Origin: Gamsiella multidivaricata
Taxonomy: Eukaryota; Mortierellomycota; Mortierellomycetes; Mortierellales; Mortierellaceae
DNA length: 64,000 bases
Direction of reading: 5' to 3'
NCBI RefSeq assembly: GCF_025024155.1
Contig: NW_026251725.1
Span: forward strand, 310,001-374,000
In this document: piece after piece, positions 1 to 10,569 of the stretch
How the letters are laid out: each line of letters begins with the position of its first letter
Numbering within the stretch: position 1 is the first letter of the stretch
The notes under the pieces: generated by a model
Told to the model about the DNA's origin: nothing
Seen by the model: the letters and a program-made list of their open reading frames with translations, nothing else
Database searches by the model: none
Made by a program: the position numbers and the translations under genes

Positions 1-107
1 AGGACGTGGTTGGGAAGTGCAGATAACGTAGGAGGGGTCGGATGAATATCCTCTGTCGAGGCAGCGCCGTCGTTTTCGCAGCTGTAGTGGTTGTTAGTGT
101 CGGCCAT
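1..107 (-). CDS. N-terminus of an unknown protein, running off the left edge
   Basis: On the minus strand an ATG at 107-105 opens a frame that stays open to base 1, giving 35 residues (begins MADTNNHYSCENDGAAS). The ATG directly follows a pyrimidine-rich stretch ending in TTTTAG, so it may lie at the start of an exon just after a 5'-UTR intron. The fragment is rich in Asn, Ser, Thr and Pro and has no recognisable domain. It could be chance, but the acceptor-like context and good ATG context favour a real gene whose body lies to the left of the window. Confidence 0.45.
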   Translation of the reverse strand, partial: MADTNNHYSCENDGAASTEDIHPTPPTLSALPNHV

Positions 108-1266
108 CTAAAAGAAGAGGATCGACCACACGTGTTAGAAGAAGAAGGTGCGATCGCATGTTAGTGCAGTCAGCGCAGAGAGAGGGATCGGCCACGATCT
201 GTGGGATTCGTATGAATTAGAACGGAATGCAGATGAAATCCACATTGTGGTATCTCGATCAAGGGCAGCACAGCATTACGCCAGAGTTTTTGTGTCCACA
301 GTGCAGCGAGCACATCCACAGGGCAAAGATGTCGATCCCGGCAGTAGAGTGAGGATGGCTACTGGGTGCTTCCTTGCTTCCTTGCTTGTTAAGCGTGCGA
401 AACGGAGGCCCTTTCTTTTGGCAGGAAATGGATTTCTCACGTTGTGGTTACGTGCGATGTACAATGATGACATATTTTTTCTCCCAACGGTCTGCTCATC
501 CCGTCATCCGAAAGACACACAGCAAACAGCCACAGCCATTTTGACGAAGATCCCAGCCATAGACCATGGAGGCAGTATTTGGCATCCCATTACCTTCAAG
601 TCAGCTTCTCGACAAAGGATGTATGGACTGAGTGTCTCCGGGATATCGGTCTTCAGAAACACGCCGCCAAAAATGTAAGGATAATAAGAAAAGTCGATTC
701 GGGTTGTATAAGATGGAATGCAATGAACCAGAATGAAATGAGCAGACAGACCGGATGGAATGAGCAGCGAAAATAGAGAGGGGATGGTGCGAGAGAGGAT
801 AGGGGAAGAACAGAAGAGCAGGACAGTGGGGGAAAGAAGTGCATGTCTTGAAAGAAAGGATGTTTCACACGCTGACTGACAAACCCGATTCGCCGCCTGC
901 TGCTGCTGCGTCTCTTCGTATTCCACTGCAAGCATCATCATTGCCATCATCATAGCATGGCATCGGCCATGGAAAAAAACACAAATATGCAGTTGCATTT
1001 TTGGTGGCGTAAAAAGTCGTGCTATAGCCATGCCCTATGTCGTTGTGCGACCAAAGGGAAAAGTTGTAACGCGTCGAACCGCTTTCTCTGCTCTCCACTT
1101 CAATTGCCTCCTTTTTACTTTTTTGCTTGGCTCTATGAAAAACGAATACTGTGCATGGTATTGGTGTATGAAGTATATGTGTTGCGCGTTGTCCTGTAGT
1201 CTATGCGGTAGCAGCATCAACAATGTATCTAACGCACGCATTAAAAAAAATTCCCATTGGCATTGG
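108..1266. other. Gene-free stretch, probable 5' flank of the left-edge gene and 3' flank of the GCL regulatory subunit
   Basis: Overlapping open frames here are short, lack spliceable partners and resemble no family known to me. On the minus strand, 780-870 is pyrimidine-rich, as 5' leaders in this window tend to be. No RNA gene was recognised. Confidence 0.4.
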
Positions 1267-2603
1267 TTAGCTTGAATGGGTTCCCAGAGAAGTGAATGCC
1301 TTAGTAATAACGCAATTCCAAACATACCCTTTCCGTGTAACGAGTCCACGGCCTGTGAGGATGGCAGAGTACTTGAGCACGGACCTAGGTGCCAAAGAAG
1401 AAGCAGATGTGGCAGGCAGATGAGGCTGCAGCAGTGAGGCCAATGTTGACTTTGGTAAAATGTCTATTCGCAGCGGAAAAGGATCGCTCACAATGAGTTC
1501 AGCAAGCATACTCCGATCATCCATCGTGCACGCTCGACAATAACAGTGCTCGCACGTACTAGTAGAGTCACCATGGGTCAATAGCTCGATTCCCTCGGCT
1601 TTTGCGTACTCGACCAATCCCTTGGGGAGCACACAGCAGTCCTGAAGATTCACCTGGTTCAGTTCAGGGGCTACTGCTCCAACCGAGAGTGCTACCTCCT
1701 TCAAGATCACTAGCTGTTGCTTCGAGAACTCGGATACACCTAGGCGACCGATCCGTCCATTCATGCGGAGCTCTGACAGTCGCCTCCAAACTGGCAGGTA
1801 GTATTGTTGAACATCTCGCTTGAAATCCTCAAGCTCTGCTTCATCGAGCTCGTTCTCGTCAAAGGTCTGGTTGGGGAGAGCAAGGATGAAATTATCCACA
1901 ACCAGATTGGATGTACTCAAGACAGAGTCAAGATTCTGGAATGCCTTGTCCAAGTGCTCGACAGACAGCAGTGCAGACGCTCCAGCAGGTGATAAGAAGA
2001 AAAGCTTGGCTGTAATTTCGTACTTGGATCGGCCCTCCTCCAAGGGCCCAATAGCTCCTTGGTCAGCAATGGTAATACTGCTTCCCTTGATCTGAGTGGA
2101 CTCCAGTGAGCGCAGCAGCGTGTCCTCCACTGCAGAGACAAGCTATCGGTTCGATGTAAACCATTTTCTGGTCAGTCATCCTTTGCTCGCCATTTGAACA
2201 CACAAGAAAGGAATCCTCTCTTTTTTCCGTATGTCCATGACCGGTCTGCACTGCTCAGGGCTCACGCGCATGTCCACGCACACATTCGTAACATGAACAA
2301 CATGAACACGCATGCAGTACGCAACCGAGCAACTTAATTTAGCGCCCGATCATATCCTGCTGTAAACCACAAATAACCCGAGCATACCTCTTGGTTTGAT
2401 TTCTTCAGGGTCGTGTTCAGCAGCCCAGTGGTCCCAGTGCGCATGGTATTGGCAGTGTATAACGTCAGTTGAGAGAAGGTCTCCTGCGCAAACGCGACGG
2501 GCTGTGTTCTGGTTCTTGGTTGCTTGCTGTAATGGCTATGCCCCTCATAGTTGCGACTGTATGTCGGGCCTTGAAGCGACTCTGGAGTCTGAATTGCGGT
2601 CAT
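1267..2603 (-). CDS. GCLM: Glutamate-cysteine ligase regulatory (modifier) subunit
   Basis: This is the regulatory subunit that pairs with the catalytic subunit of glutamate-cysteine ligase in the cytosol, the first step of glutathione synthesis. Model: exon 1 2603-2388, intron 2387-2143 (245 bp, with CTGAC branch site), exon 2 2142-1267; 363 aa. The fold is aldo/keto-reductase-like without catalytic activity. Family landmarks in order are the N-terminal 'LTLYTANTMRTG' helix (about 45-56, compare the LHLQTGNLLNWG helix of animal GCLM), an IGRLGVSEFSKQQL strand-helix near 203-216, NQVNLQDCCVLP near 234-245 and LLTHGD near 259-264. The C-terminal 'YSAILTGRGLVTRKGY' matches the family's end. The ATG at 2603 was chosen because upstream sequence in that frame looks like promoter. 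The intron acceptor (ATAG at 2146-2143) is set by frame phase. Confidence 0.85.
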
Positions 2604-3651
2604 AGTAGGTATTGAGGTGGCAAAAGAGAACTTGGTGCGAGGAAATGAGGAAGTGGAATGAGGAAACGAATGAGAATGAGTGGAAAGTGTGTGCTGTAGA
2701 AATAAGAAGAGATCAGCTTGCGATCGAACTGTTATAACAATACTAAAAAAAAAGTGGATTTGTAATGCGAGGTGCCACAACAGGGACAACGGCGTCCTTT
2801 TTATCGTTGTTCGGCTACATGTCCGAATGGTTATGGCAGAAAAATGCCCAACCAACTGTAAAAACACGCACACACCGGACGGTTTATTATCGTGCAGCAA
2901 CAAAAGAACCTGGATAGGAAGGAGCAGGTCAGGAACCTTCCTCTACTACGCTCGACGAGTTGTTGTTGTTGTTGCTGTTGCTATAGGGTAGGTGGTAGTG
3001 TGGCATGTGCGTCTTCTTTTGCTTTTCTCCGTCCCATTTCCCAGGCAACACGTTTGTAGTCTATGCATAAATGCACTCGGTAGATGCAGCAAATGTGAAC
3101 ATGGCACTGGGACGGGCGAAAATGATGCCATTCGGGAATTTCAGAGGCGATGCATGCATGATCTGATATACCCCGATTATAGGATTTCAACAAACAGACG
3201 CATCCATTTCTGCAAACAACCCTGCATAAGAGTGATGGAGAAGAAAGAAGAAAAAAAAATGCTGTTTGCAAAAAAAAAAAAGAACAAGCACACCATTCAT
3301 CGGTTATTCCTCGCCATCGAGTCTCTTCCTTCTCGAACAATGAAATCCTCCATCCCAACGGAGATGCGGCCCATTTTTCTTCTCAAAGGAGGATGACGAT
3401 TCCTTCAGGTCGTCCTGATTATCGCAATCAGAACCCTAGTCAGAATATCCTAGGACCCGCATTAAACGCGTCTGCGTGCTCATTCGCACAGCGTGCAAGT
3501 ACCTCCTTTGCAGGGGAAAGGGGTTATGTTCCGTGTTACAGCATCCTATATTAGTGAACGCGTGTATTCATGTTGAATCTCACAGAGTAAACTATCCACT
3601 TGGTCCGCCAGACACGAATTAAGCTTCGATGGTTTTTTTTGGTGGCAAAAT
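2604..3651. other. Intergenic region between divergent genes
   Basis: About 1 kb between the minus-strand GCL regulatory subunit and the next plus-strand gene. It holds A-rich runs (3248-3260, 3271-3281), a GTT-type run (2962-2981) and pyrimidine-rich stretches near 3600-3770 that look like a 5' leader. No coding exon or RNA gene is supported. Confidence 0.4.
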
Positions 3652-5802
3652 ATGTTCCTTCGCTCTGTCAATGTTATCCTCTCTTCTCTCTTTCCTCAGT
3701 CATCCTCTTTCAGTATTCTCGTCGCATTCCCATCCGCATCCCTCTCTCCCTTTCAACAAGATGCTACCTCTTTTGCAGCCATTCTATGCATCGCATCAGC
3801 GTGCTCTGCGGATCATACTCGCTATCGCCATCATCCAGAGTACTCCAAAGGGCACTTCAGTACTGGGTAATGGCTCCCTTCAACCGCATCGGGCTTCAGT
3901 CTTTTTATTTTTTTATTTATTCATCCCCAACCTAACTCACCTCATATGGCATAGCGATTCTAAACATGCTCCCTTACGCTTCATAGAACGTTTAGACCAG
4001 ATCAAATGCGACAGGGTTATTGCAGGATGCGACGCCGCCAAATATACGCCAACTATTCACCCTCCAGTTGAGCTCTCATCTCAACAGAGCGATATTACCC
4101 TGGCTCCAACCGAGCATGCCGCCGATTTAGGACATTTTTCGCCCGAGCGAACAGCCTCGCCGCCTGCAAAGGCGCGGTCGTACTTGAAAAGGGATGAGCA
4201 AAGGGGTCCGCCCGAATACTGGAATGAACGGACAGCTCAATTAGAAAATGGTAAGGGTATGCACAGTATATAATGCATGTGCTCGTGAGCTGATTCAAAG
4301 CATCATACAACGTAATACATACCAAGCTGCTCCTTTTAGAGATCAATGACTTGAGGAGGTGGAAGTTGGAGCACCAGTTGAAGCATGACCGGGTACAAAT
4401 ACAACGAGAAAACTGTCCACAAGACAACCCAGCTGCCATAGTCGAACAAACACGTCCGAAGAAGAAGCGGAGGAAGAATGCTAAGTGCGCTGACGCTTCA
4501 AAGACGACAACACCACCGGCATATGGATGTGTCGATACCGTTATACAGAATATTTCTTCTGCTGAATCTATGGCTGAGGACCAAGGTCCTGTACGCTCTA
4601 TGCTGTTGAGTTTCAATTGGCCCTTGCACCGTACTGACCCAAAATGGTTTTGTGCTACCGTAGAATCTATCGAGCTGTCGAGCAGCAAACTCAACATCCT
4701 AAGGCAACTCGAACTCCTCAGAAGAAGCAGGTTCTTCTCAGAGACTGCTGAAGACAGAGATATGGTGCACGAGGGATTTCGAATCGAGACATCTATGTGG
4801 AATACGTCCATGATGTTAAGTATCATTGAGATGATCAAAGAAGTGACAAAGATGTTGCTTTCAACTTCCATCGACCCGCGGATATCTCAAAGATGCTATG
4901 AGCATTGCATAGGTGTACTAAAAAGTAACTTGCCTCGAACGATACCGCTGCTTTATGTCTATTACGGCTGGTCCTACGTATAATTTACGCTACATATATG
5001 GCAACATGTAGATTATCTGGCGGCACCTCTTCTGACCTTCCGGCAGTTCGATCAAGTTTTTGAGGCACTGGCCACGTCGTGGAGCCAGCTTTTGCAGCCA
5101 GTGTTAACACAGGCGCACCCTCGTAAACTGAATACGCCTGCAAGGGAATCAGCGATATTATCGAGCCTCACTTCACACTGGATTAACAGCGCTGACAAGA
5201 TCAATTTATTCCCTCAATGGGCATTCTACCATGGATCTCTTTTCCATACTGCTTTAAAGGCTTTGGTCGGACATCTACAGAACACAACATATATGGAGGC
5301 GCCAGAGCCAATAACCAATGGTACAGGAAGTGCATCCGCTCGACCAACTTCGCGCTCGAAAGCTAGGGCAAGACTGTTTAGAGCACGTCAGTTACTGCAG
5401 CGTCGTCATACGCGGCTATTTACCGAGGAACACTGCGTATGGTTAATGGATTTGGTAACGGCCTTGATAAAGGGATATCGTCTTCAACCACAACATTCCT
5501 GTAAAGGTCCAGCAATAATGTCCGTTCTAGAAGTGAGGGTCAGCCAGCTTCAACGTACGTCTAGGATATACAGAGAATACCGAAGATTTATCATTTTTTT
5601 TATGGATGCTAACTTTTCTTTGACCTTGATAGAGAGCTGCCGAGACCTCGCAGGCGAATTATCATCTATGGCTCTGTCATCTTCTACTCCTTTACCTGGA
5701 AGGTTGCCCTCAGAATGGCTTACAGAGAGACTGCTTGAGCTTCTGTCGACAAGCGAGCTGTTCCCGATTCCTGGATCCCTCACAGTATTATATCACGTGT
5801 AA
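3652..5802 (+). CDS. Unrecognised five-exon protein with coiled-coil and basic segment
   Basis: I do not recognise this family. Model: exons 3652-3866, 3955-4250, 4340-4924, 5012-5554, 5633-5802; about 602 aa. Phases agree at every junction, and introns carry branch sites (CTAAC near 3941 and 5609). Joining exons 2 and 3 creates a charged helix (ENEINDLRRWKLEHQLKHDR) that looks like a short coiled coil. It is followed by a basic cluster (RPKKKRRKN) that could be a nuclear localisation signal. The rest is helical and leucine-rich (LAAPLLTFRQFDQVFEAL, then LFTEEHCVWLMDLVTALI). The start is weak: the 3652 frame needs intron 1, while another frame from 3761 stays open without it. The exon 3 donor could also be 4913 instead of 4925. 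A regulatory or scaffold role is only a guess. Confidence 0.55.
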
Positions 5803-6169
5803 TCGAGAACAAACACGCTGCTTGCCCAGCAAAAATGAATTCGCCATGCCGTGGAAAAATAAAGTGATGAGCTGTGCCTGAATGTTGTCAACATTGCTCC
5901 ATTGACCTTCCTCAACTTCCACTCCTCACTCCTTTACTCCCTCCCTCCCTCTTTCCATTGCTGCCGCTCGCTTCCTTGCTTGCCTCCCAGATAGTTGTAT
6001 TACGAGAGAACGAGCGGACATCAGGACAAGGCTACCTTGTTTGTCATTCCGGCTGAATCGACCTTCTCAGGAACAAAGACAAACCGCTTACCTGTAGGAC
6101 TCAGCATCGGATAACACATAGCAGACAGTAAATTCAGCAGCCTTATTGTTAAACCACCGACTTTCATAA
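5803..6169. other. Intergenic, promoter/5' leader of NF-YC
   Basis: 367 bp between genes on the same strand. It contains a long CT-rich run (about 5907-5990), typical of fungal 5' leaders. No coding exon is supported. Confidence 0.4.
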
Positions 6170-7092
6170 ATGGCTCATCAAGTCCCCGATATGTATGAGC
6201 AGTCTTCGACGAATACACCATCCGCAGCAGTGGGCTCTACCGCTACCCAGAGCTCTGCAGACCTACAGCAGCAGCAACTTCAGTTTGCGCAGGAATTTTG
6301 GAAGGAGCAGATTGTGACCGCAGAGCAGTTCGATTCCGACTTTAAGAACCATCCCCTACCGCTGGCACGTATTAAGAAAGTTATGAAGTCAGACCCTGAG
6401 GTCAAGGTATGCTTCAAATATCGTTTTCAAAGGGCTTTGTTGTTATCAACTGCTCAATTGCTATTATCACGTCCGGTTTCACTAGATGATCTCGGCCGAA
6501 GCCCCGTTTCTTTTCTCAAAAGCCTGCGAGATTTTTATCTGCGAGATTACACGTCGGGCTTGGTTGCATGCCGAGGAGAACAAAAGGAGAACATTACAGA
6601 GGAGCGATGTTGCCAATGCGGTCTCACGCTCAGATCAGTTTGACTTTTTGATTGATATCGTACCCCGGGAGGAGCAGCTGAAACCTTCGAAGCGGTCGAC
6701 GACACGCGAGGATGCAGTACCTAGCGTATGTCTGTCATTGCGCTTTTCTTTTTTATGCTACGACAGCAGCGAATACATCTATGTCGCGGATTCATGGGCA
6801 TCCGATTAACCAAAGCACTCCATCCTCTCTTTTGGCGCCTGACGACTAAATATAGGCTGAGGCATATGGTGAGCAGCAAGAGTATGGACAATACTACCCA
6901 CAAGGTGGAGGAGCTTTGGCAGGATATGCGCATGCCATTGAGGCGCCTTCGTTCTATCAGTCGATGTCACCGGAGCAGTTTCAACAATATATGCAATACC
7001 AGCAGCAGACCACTGCCGCCACTCAATCATACCAGGCGCAACAGCATCAACCTCCAAGTTCAAGGGCTGGGTCTGCAGGTTACACCGGGTAG
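6170..7092 (+). CDS. HAP5: CCAAT-binding factor subunit NF-YC (HapE/Hap5)
   Basis: This is the histone-fold subunit that dimerises with NF-YB and recruits NF-YA to bind CCAAT boxes in nuclear promoters. Model: exons 6170-6406, 6486-6725, 6856-7092, all phase 0; 237 aa. The N-terminal 60 residues are Gln/Ser-rich. The core (about 64-143) has [16 protein letters not shown] and the family-typical [17 protein letters not shown] segment. It then has [16 protein letters not shown] and [14 protein letters not shown], a near-complete match to NF-YC. The third exon encodes a Gln/Tyr-rich tail (about 160-237), as expected for a transactivation region. Joining exon 2 directly to 6856 is preferred because the short segment 6767-6850 lacks a usable donor and would break the frame. 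Confidence 0.93.
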
Positions 7093-8676
7093 GAGCACGC
7101 TTCTCGACAAATCTGAGGGTCGATTAAGAAACGAGCACAATAGTACAGTGCAATATAGCATCTTTCAATCATTTCATAATTTATTCTTCTTCTCAAGCTG
7201 CCCAACTTGGCGGTCTGATACTTGATAGTATGCGTTTACGGGCATATGCAAAACGGAAACAAAGTGCTCATGTGTGCATACGCTGTGGTTTGTGAAGCAC
7301 CGCCAAGTGTCCTTAGTTTCTGAATACAGACGTGATATCCGCGAGGAGGAGCTCCAGAAACAGACCGACGGCACCCTCGACGACCTCCAACTCCAACACC
7401 TGCGTTCGACAAAGTGCTCATACCAGTGCCTGCGTATTTCGCAAAGATCAGTCCTTTGTTCGTTTGTAACTGTTGCATTTGAATCAGCTGAGCTCATTAT
7501 GGGAATCAGAGATATAGGCAGAAGACGTGATGACCGAGCCGAGGCTGCTCATGGGACTAGCTTTTGAAAGTGGATGCGGGAGGGTGTACGATATCTCCTA
7601 GCGCCTGTTCAAGGCATCGGTATGGTGTGGTAAATCCACATAGAGCACAGACACGGTAGCCAGTTACAAGGATCAGGCACATCACTTATATGATACGATG
7701 AGCGGAATAGGTACAGGACACTGATACGATCATACTAAGCACGGGCTGCACATGCAGTTACGGGATGTGCAAACAGAGGGGCGTGCAGTTTTTGAATAGT
7801 CAATAGGGTTTGCATTCATAGGTCAATAAATAACAGAACGACAGGGCCGAATGGTTCCTGGTCTGTTTCCTCACTATACTTTTGCACAGCACTTGCCCTG
7901 TACGACGCCCTAAGTCGCTCCACGCACCCTTGTCCCATTACACTGTACCTCAAGTTGGTATATTTTGCTATCGCTGGCTATCATAACGTATCGCCCAGCA
8001 AGAGTAGCGACGAGACCTGTGCTAGAAGCCCCTCGACAGGTAACGATCATGGTCTCATAACGAACAAGAGTGGAGGATCAAGAACAGCACCCATCAATGT
8101 CGTCGTCTAGGCACAGGAGTCAAGACAGAGTCCATTTGACCTTGCAGATCCCTAACCCGAGTGTGTTGCTGTCTTTATTGTCAACCCCCCCCCCCCCGCC
8201 CCCCCGCTGAAAGATCTCTTTACAAGTTTCCCTACATCTGAAGCCTTATTTTTATAATTACCATGTAGAGACTTCGTTGAGCAGAAGTGACCTTTATTGT
8301 GGCATATAGCCATATAACATGCTGCCAGCGCGTGTATTTAATTAGATCCAACGAATCCTATATAATGTTCTCGGTGGATTAATTCTCTTGTTCTCATTGA
8401 CTCTTGGTTCAAGTATACTTCGCATTTATTGAGCAACGTATTCACAGCTAGTACGTTTACCTGATATAGAGCATATAGAGCCACTACACCACACCGCTAA
8501 AGCATACGCACACGGTTGGCCAGTCCTTTACATTGCATGCCAAGGTCCTTAACGACTGTGAAACGGTAGAAGCTGGATCGTACGAGATCTGTCATCGATT
8601 TTTAACCATCAACCAAGATATTTTAATAGCAAAGGAGCCCCATGGACTGGCGGTATCATCCGCCCGCCGCATATAG
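7093..8676. other. Gene-poor stretch
   Basis: No intact gene is supported in about 1.6 kb. Content: possible zinc-finger relic at about 7215-7450 (see findings), a poly-C run at 8183-8203, and otherwise AT-balanced sequence with only short frames on both strands. Confidence 0.4.
8183..8203. repeat. Poly-C tract interrupted by one G
   Basis: Thirteen C, one G, seven C. The minus strand is a G-run that could form a quadruplex. It is also a spot where assemblies often err in length. Confidence 0.9.
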
Positions 8677-9808
8677 AGGAGGTTACTCCAGCAACATCAC
8701 CGGAAAACTCTCTTTATTGTCGATGAGCGTGGTTCAATATTTCCAGATAAAGAGAAACCGGCAACAACAAGACCCCCAGTATTAGGACCTCTGCATTCCT
8801 CCAACTCTTGGAACATGTCGAAAATGGCGCGGCTTGTCTCTATAGGCGTAGCACACGCGAAATTTGAAAGGACCGTCCTCAGGGATTCACCGCACTACAT
8901 CATCCACGTCGGTCCGCTGTCGTAGGCTATAATCGACAAGTTATTTGATACAATCATCACTCGTCTTGATTCAACGGTCCAAGAATATTTCAAGGAAATC
9001 AAGGATGGGGTCTGAGAAAGTTGGGACTTCTCCACTCACGCCAGAACAAGCTGAGGAAGATTTGAAGAGATTCCAGGAACAACAGGAGGAATACTTTTAT
9101 AATACCGTAAAGGTTCACTACGATTCGCTCTCAGAAATTTCACATGCCAAGCCATAGTTGAGATGTTCCTAAATGTTGCAAGAAGTTCGACGACTTTGGG
9201 ATCGTTTATCGATACGAGAAGAATATATTACTGCGGTACTATCCAATCACTCCAGCGGCCAAGAATACGCTATTGAGGTTGTACAGTGCAATTCCACTAC
9301 CAGGCGCTTTCTGTAACAATAGCCACCATAGTATATATTATTCGTACACATCAATTACGATAAAAGGGATACTCTTCTTCACTATCCAAGCAGCGTACCA
9401 GGAAATTTCCAAACGAGAGAACTCGCTTACGGAGGCAATAACTATCAAGGAAATCGATACGACCCACGATGCTCGGAAAGGCGCCCGTGATATCCTTCAG
9501 GCGTTCGAGCCCTCCCCAGTTCGCCAAAAGGAGCTTCATACGCAGTAACTTCGAACAGCACGCGCACGGGCTAAGCTCTGTGCTAAGGAACGATCTTACG
9601 TGCGACAACATGCATTCGAGGAGCATAAGAGTAAGTTCTTTTCTATTTTTATTTTTACATCCATTGCAGAGCAGGAACTAAAGCGGTCCCTTGCACCGTT
9701 GTAGAAGCCGCTTTGGCATCATTACTAGTGCCGTCGAAATCAGCGTTCTCTACCACGCAAGCAGCCGCATCAGCGCCGACATCTCCAATTTCTTCGAAAG
9801 TTGGTTAG
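8677..9808 (+). pseudogene. Decayed Crinkler/RHS-like NTPase gene fragment
   Basis: A continuous plus-strand reading begins after an acceptor-like ATATAG. It contains TLFIVDERGSIFPDKEKP, then a segment reading VSIGVAHAKFERTVLR and SPHYIIHVGPLS, which resemble the 'DEHG' and 'GTAHAKFE...VGPLS' blocks of fungal Crinkler/RHS-type P-loop NTPases (my recollection of the family, not a search). An in-frame TAG follows VGPLS at about 8924, and a frame change occurs at about 9003. An exon with TPEQAEEDLKRFQEQQEE runs to about 9106. Phase-compatible introns then lead to exons reading FDDFGIVYRYEK...YYPITPAAKN and YQEISKRENSLTEA. Another TAA falls at about 9546, and a final exon ends at 9808. The P-loop half is missing. 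Two stops and a frame change mark it as dead unless the assembly is wrong. Confidence 0.5.
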
Positions 9809-10298
9809 TGCACACGCTGTAACCGCCACCGCATTCCATCCGTATCGAATTCGAGCGACGTCCGGCACGTGAACTGCTACCCAAAGACGGCGCCTGAGGT
9901 GCGGTCTATCCTGTTAATAGGCGAGGCTGGCACCGGTGTGGGATCACGCTTGAGAGGCCATTCGAAGAGGGGCGGCGATGCGAGGGAGCATAGAAGATAA
10001 ATAACTACCCCGTTCCCCCTCCACCCTGATGCACCAAGCTGGCCGCGTTAAGGCCCTGTAGTGACCATGCCCCTATGGAAGTCCCACCTCCTAGAATGCT
10101 GTGCTCTGTCCCTATGTGGTATAACTATAGTCTACAACGCGTATGGTGCCAAATTTCAACTTTGAGCACATTTTCCTCCTTCTGCCAGGCTCAAAGCCAC
10201 GTAGAGCGACCCCCTGCGCAAAAGCCGTGAGAATCGAAAGTGTGCACGCGGCTTGCGATCGACCACTCATCGCCAACGATTGCAGGAGGAGTGCCTGA
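9809..10298. other. Intergenic, upstream of SMG9
   Basis: No coding exon is supported. A TGCAG acceptor-like site at 10281-10285, just ahead of the SMG9 ATG, leaves room for a 5'-UTR intron. Confidence 0.4.
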
Positions 10299-10528
10299 AT
10301 GCATCAAAACTCGTCATCGCGCGGAGGAGGAAGAGGAAACCAAAGGTCAGGACGCGCTCAAGGTCAAGGAGGCGGTCAGGGTCATGGACATGGGCAGGGA
10401 CATGATTCTGGTCAGGGTCAGGGTCAGGTTCAAAGTGGAGCTGCGCCGCCCTTCAAGCTGCTCACTCGCATTACTCCTCAAGGTACTGATAACATTACCC
10501 CTCGTACCGGAGCGACACCAGTGGGATC

Positions 10529-10569
<41 letters not shown>

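Noticed and set aside
148..678. 176-codon plus-strand frame
   Set aside because: No motif, no leader or splice context, and it overlaps the likely promoter of the left-edge gene.
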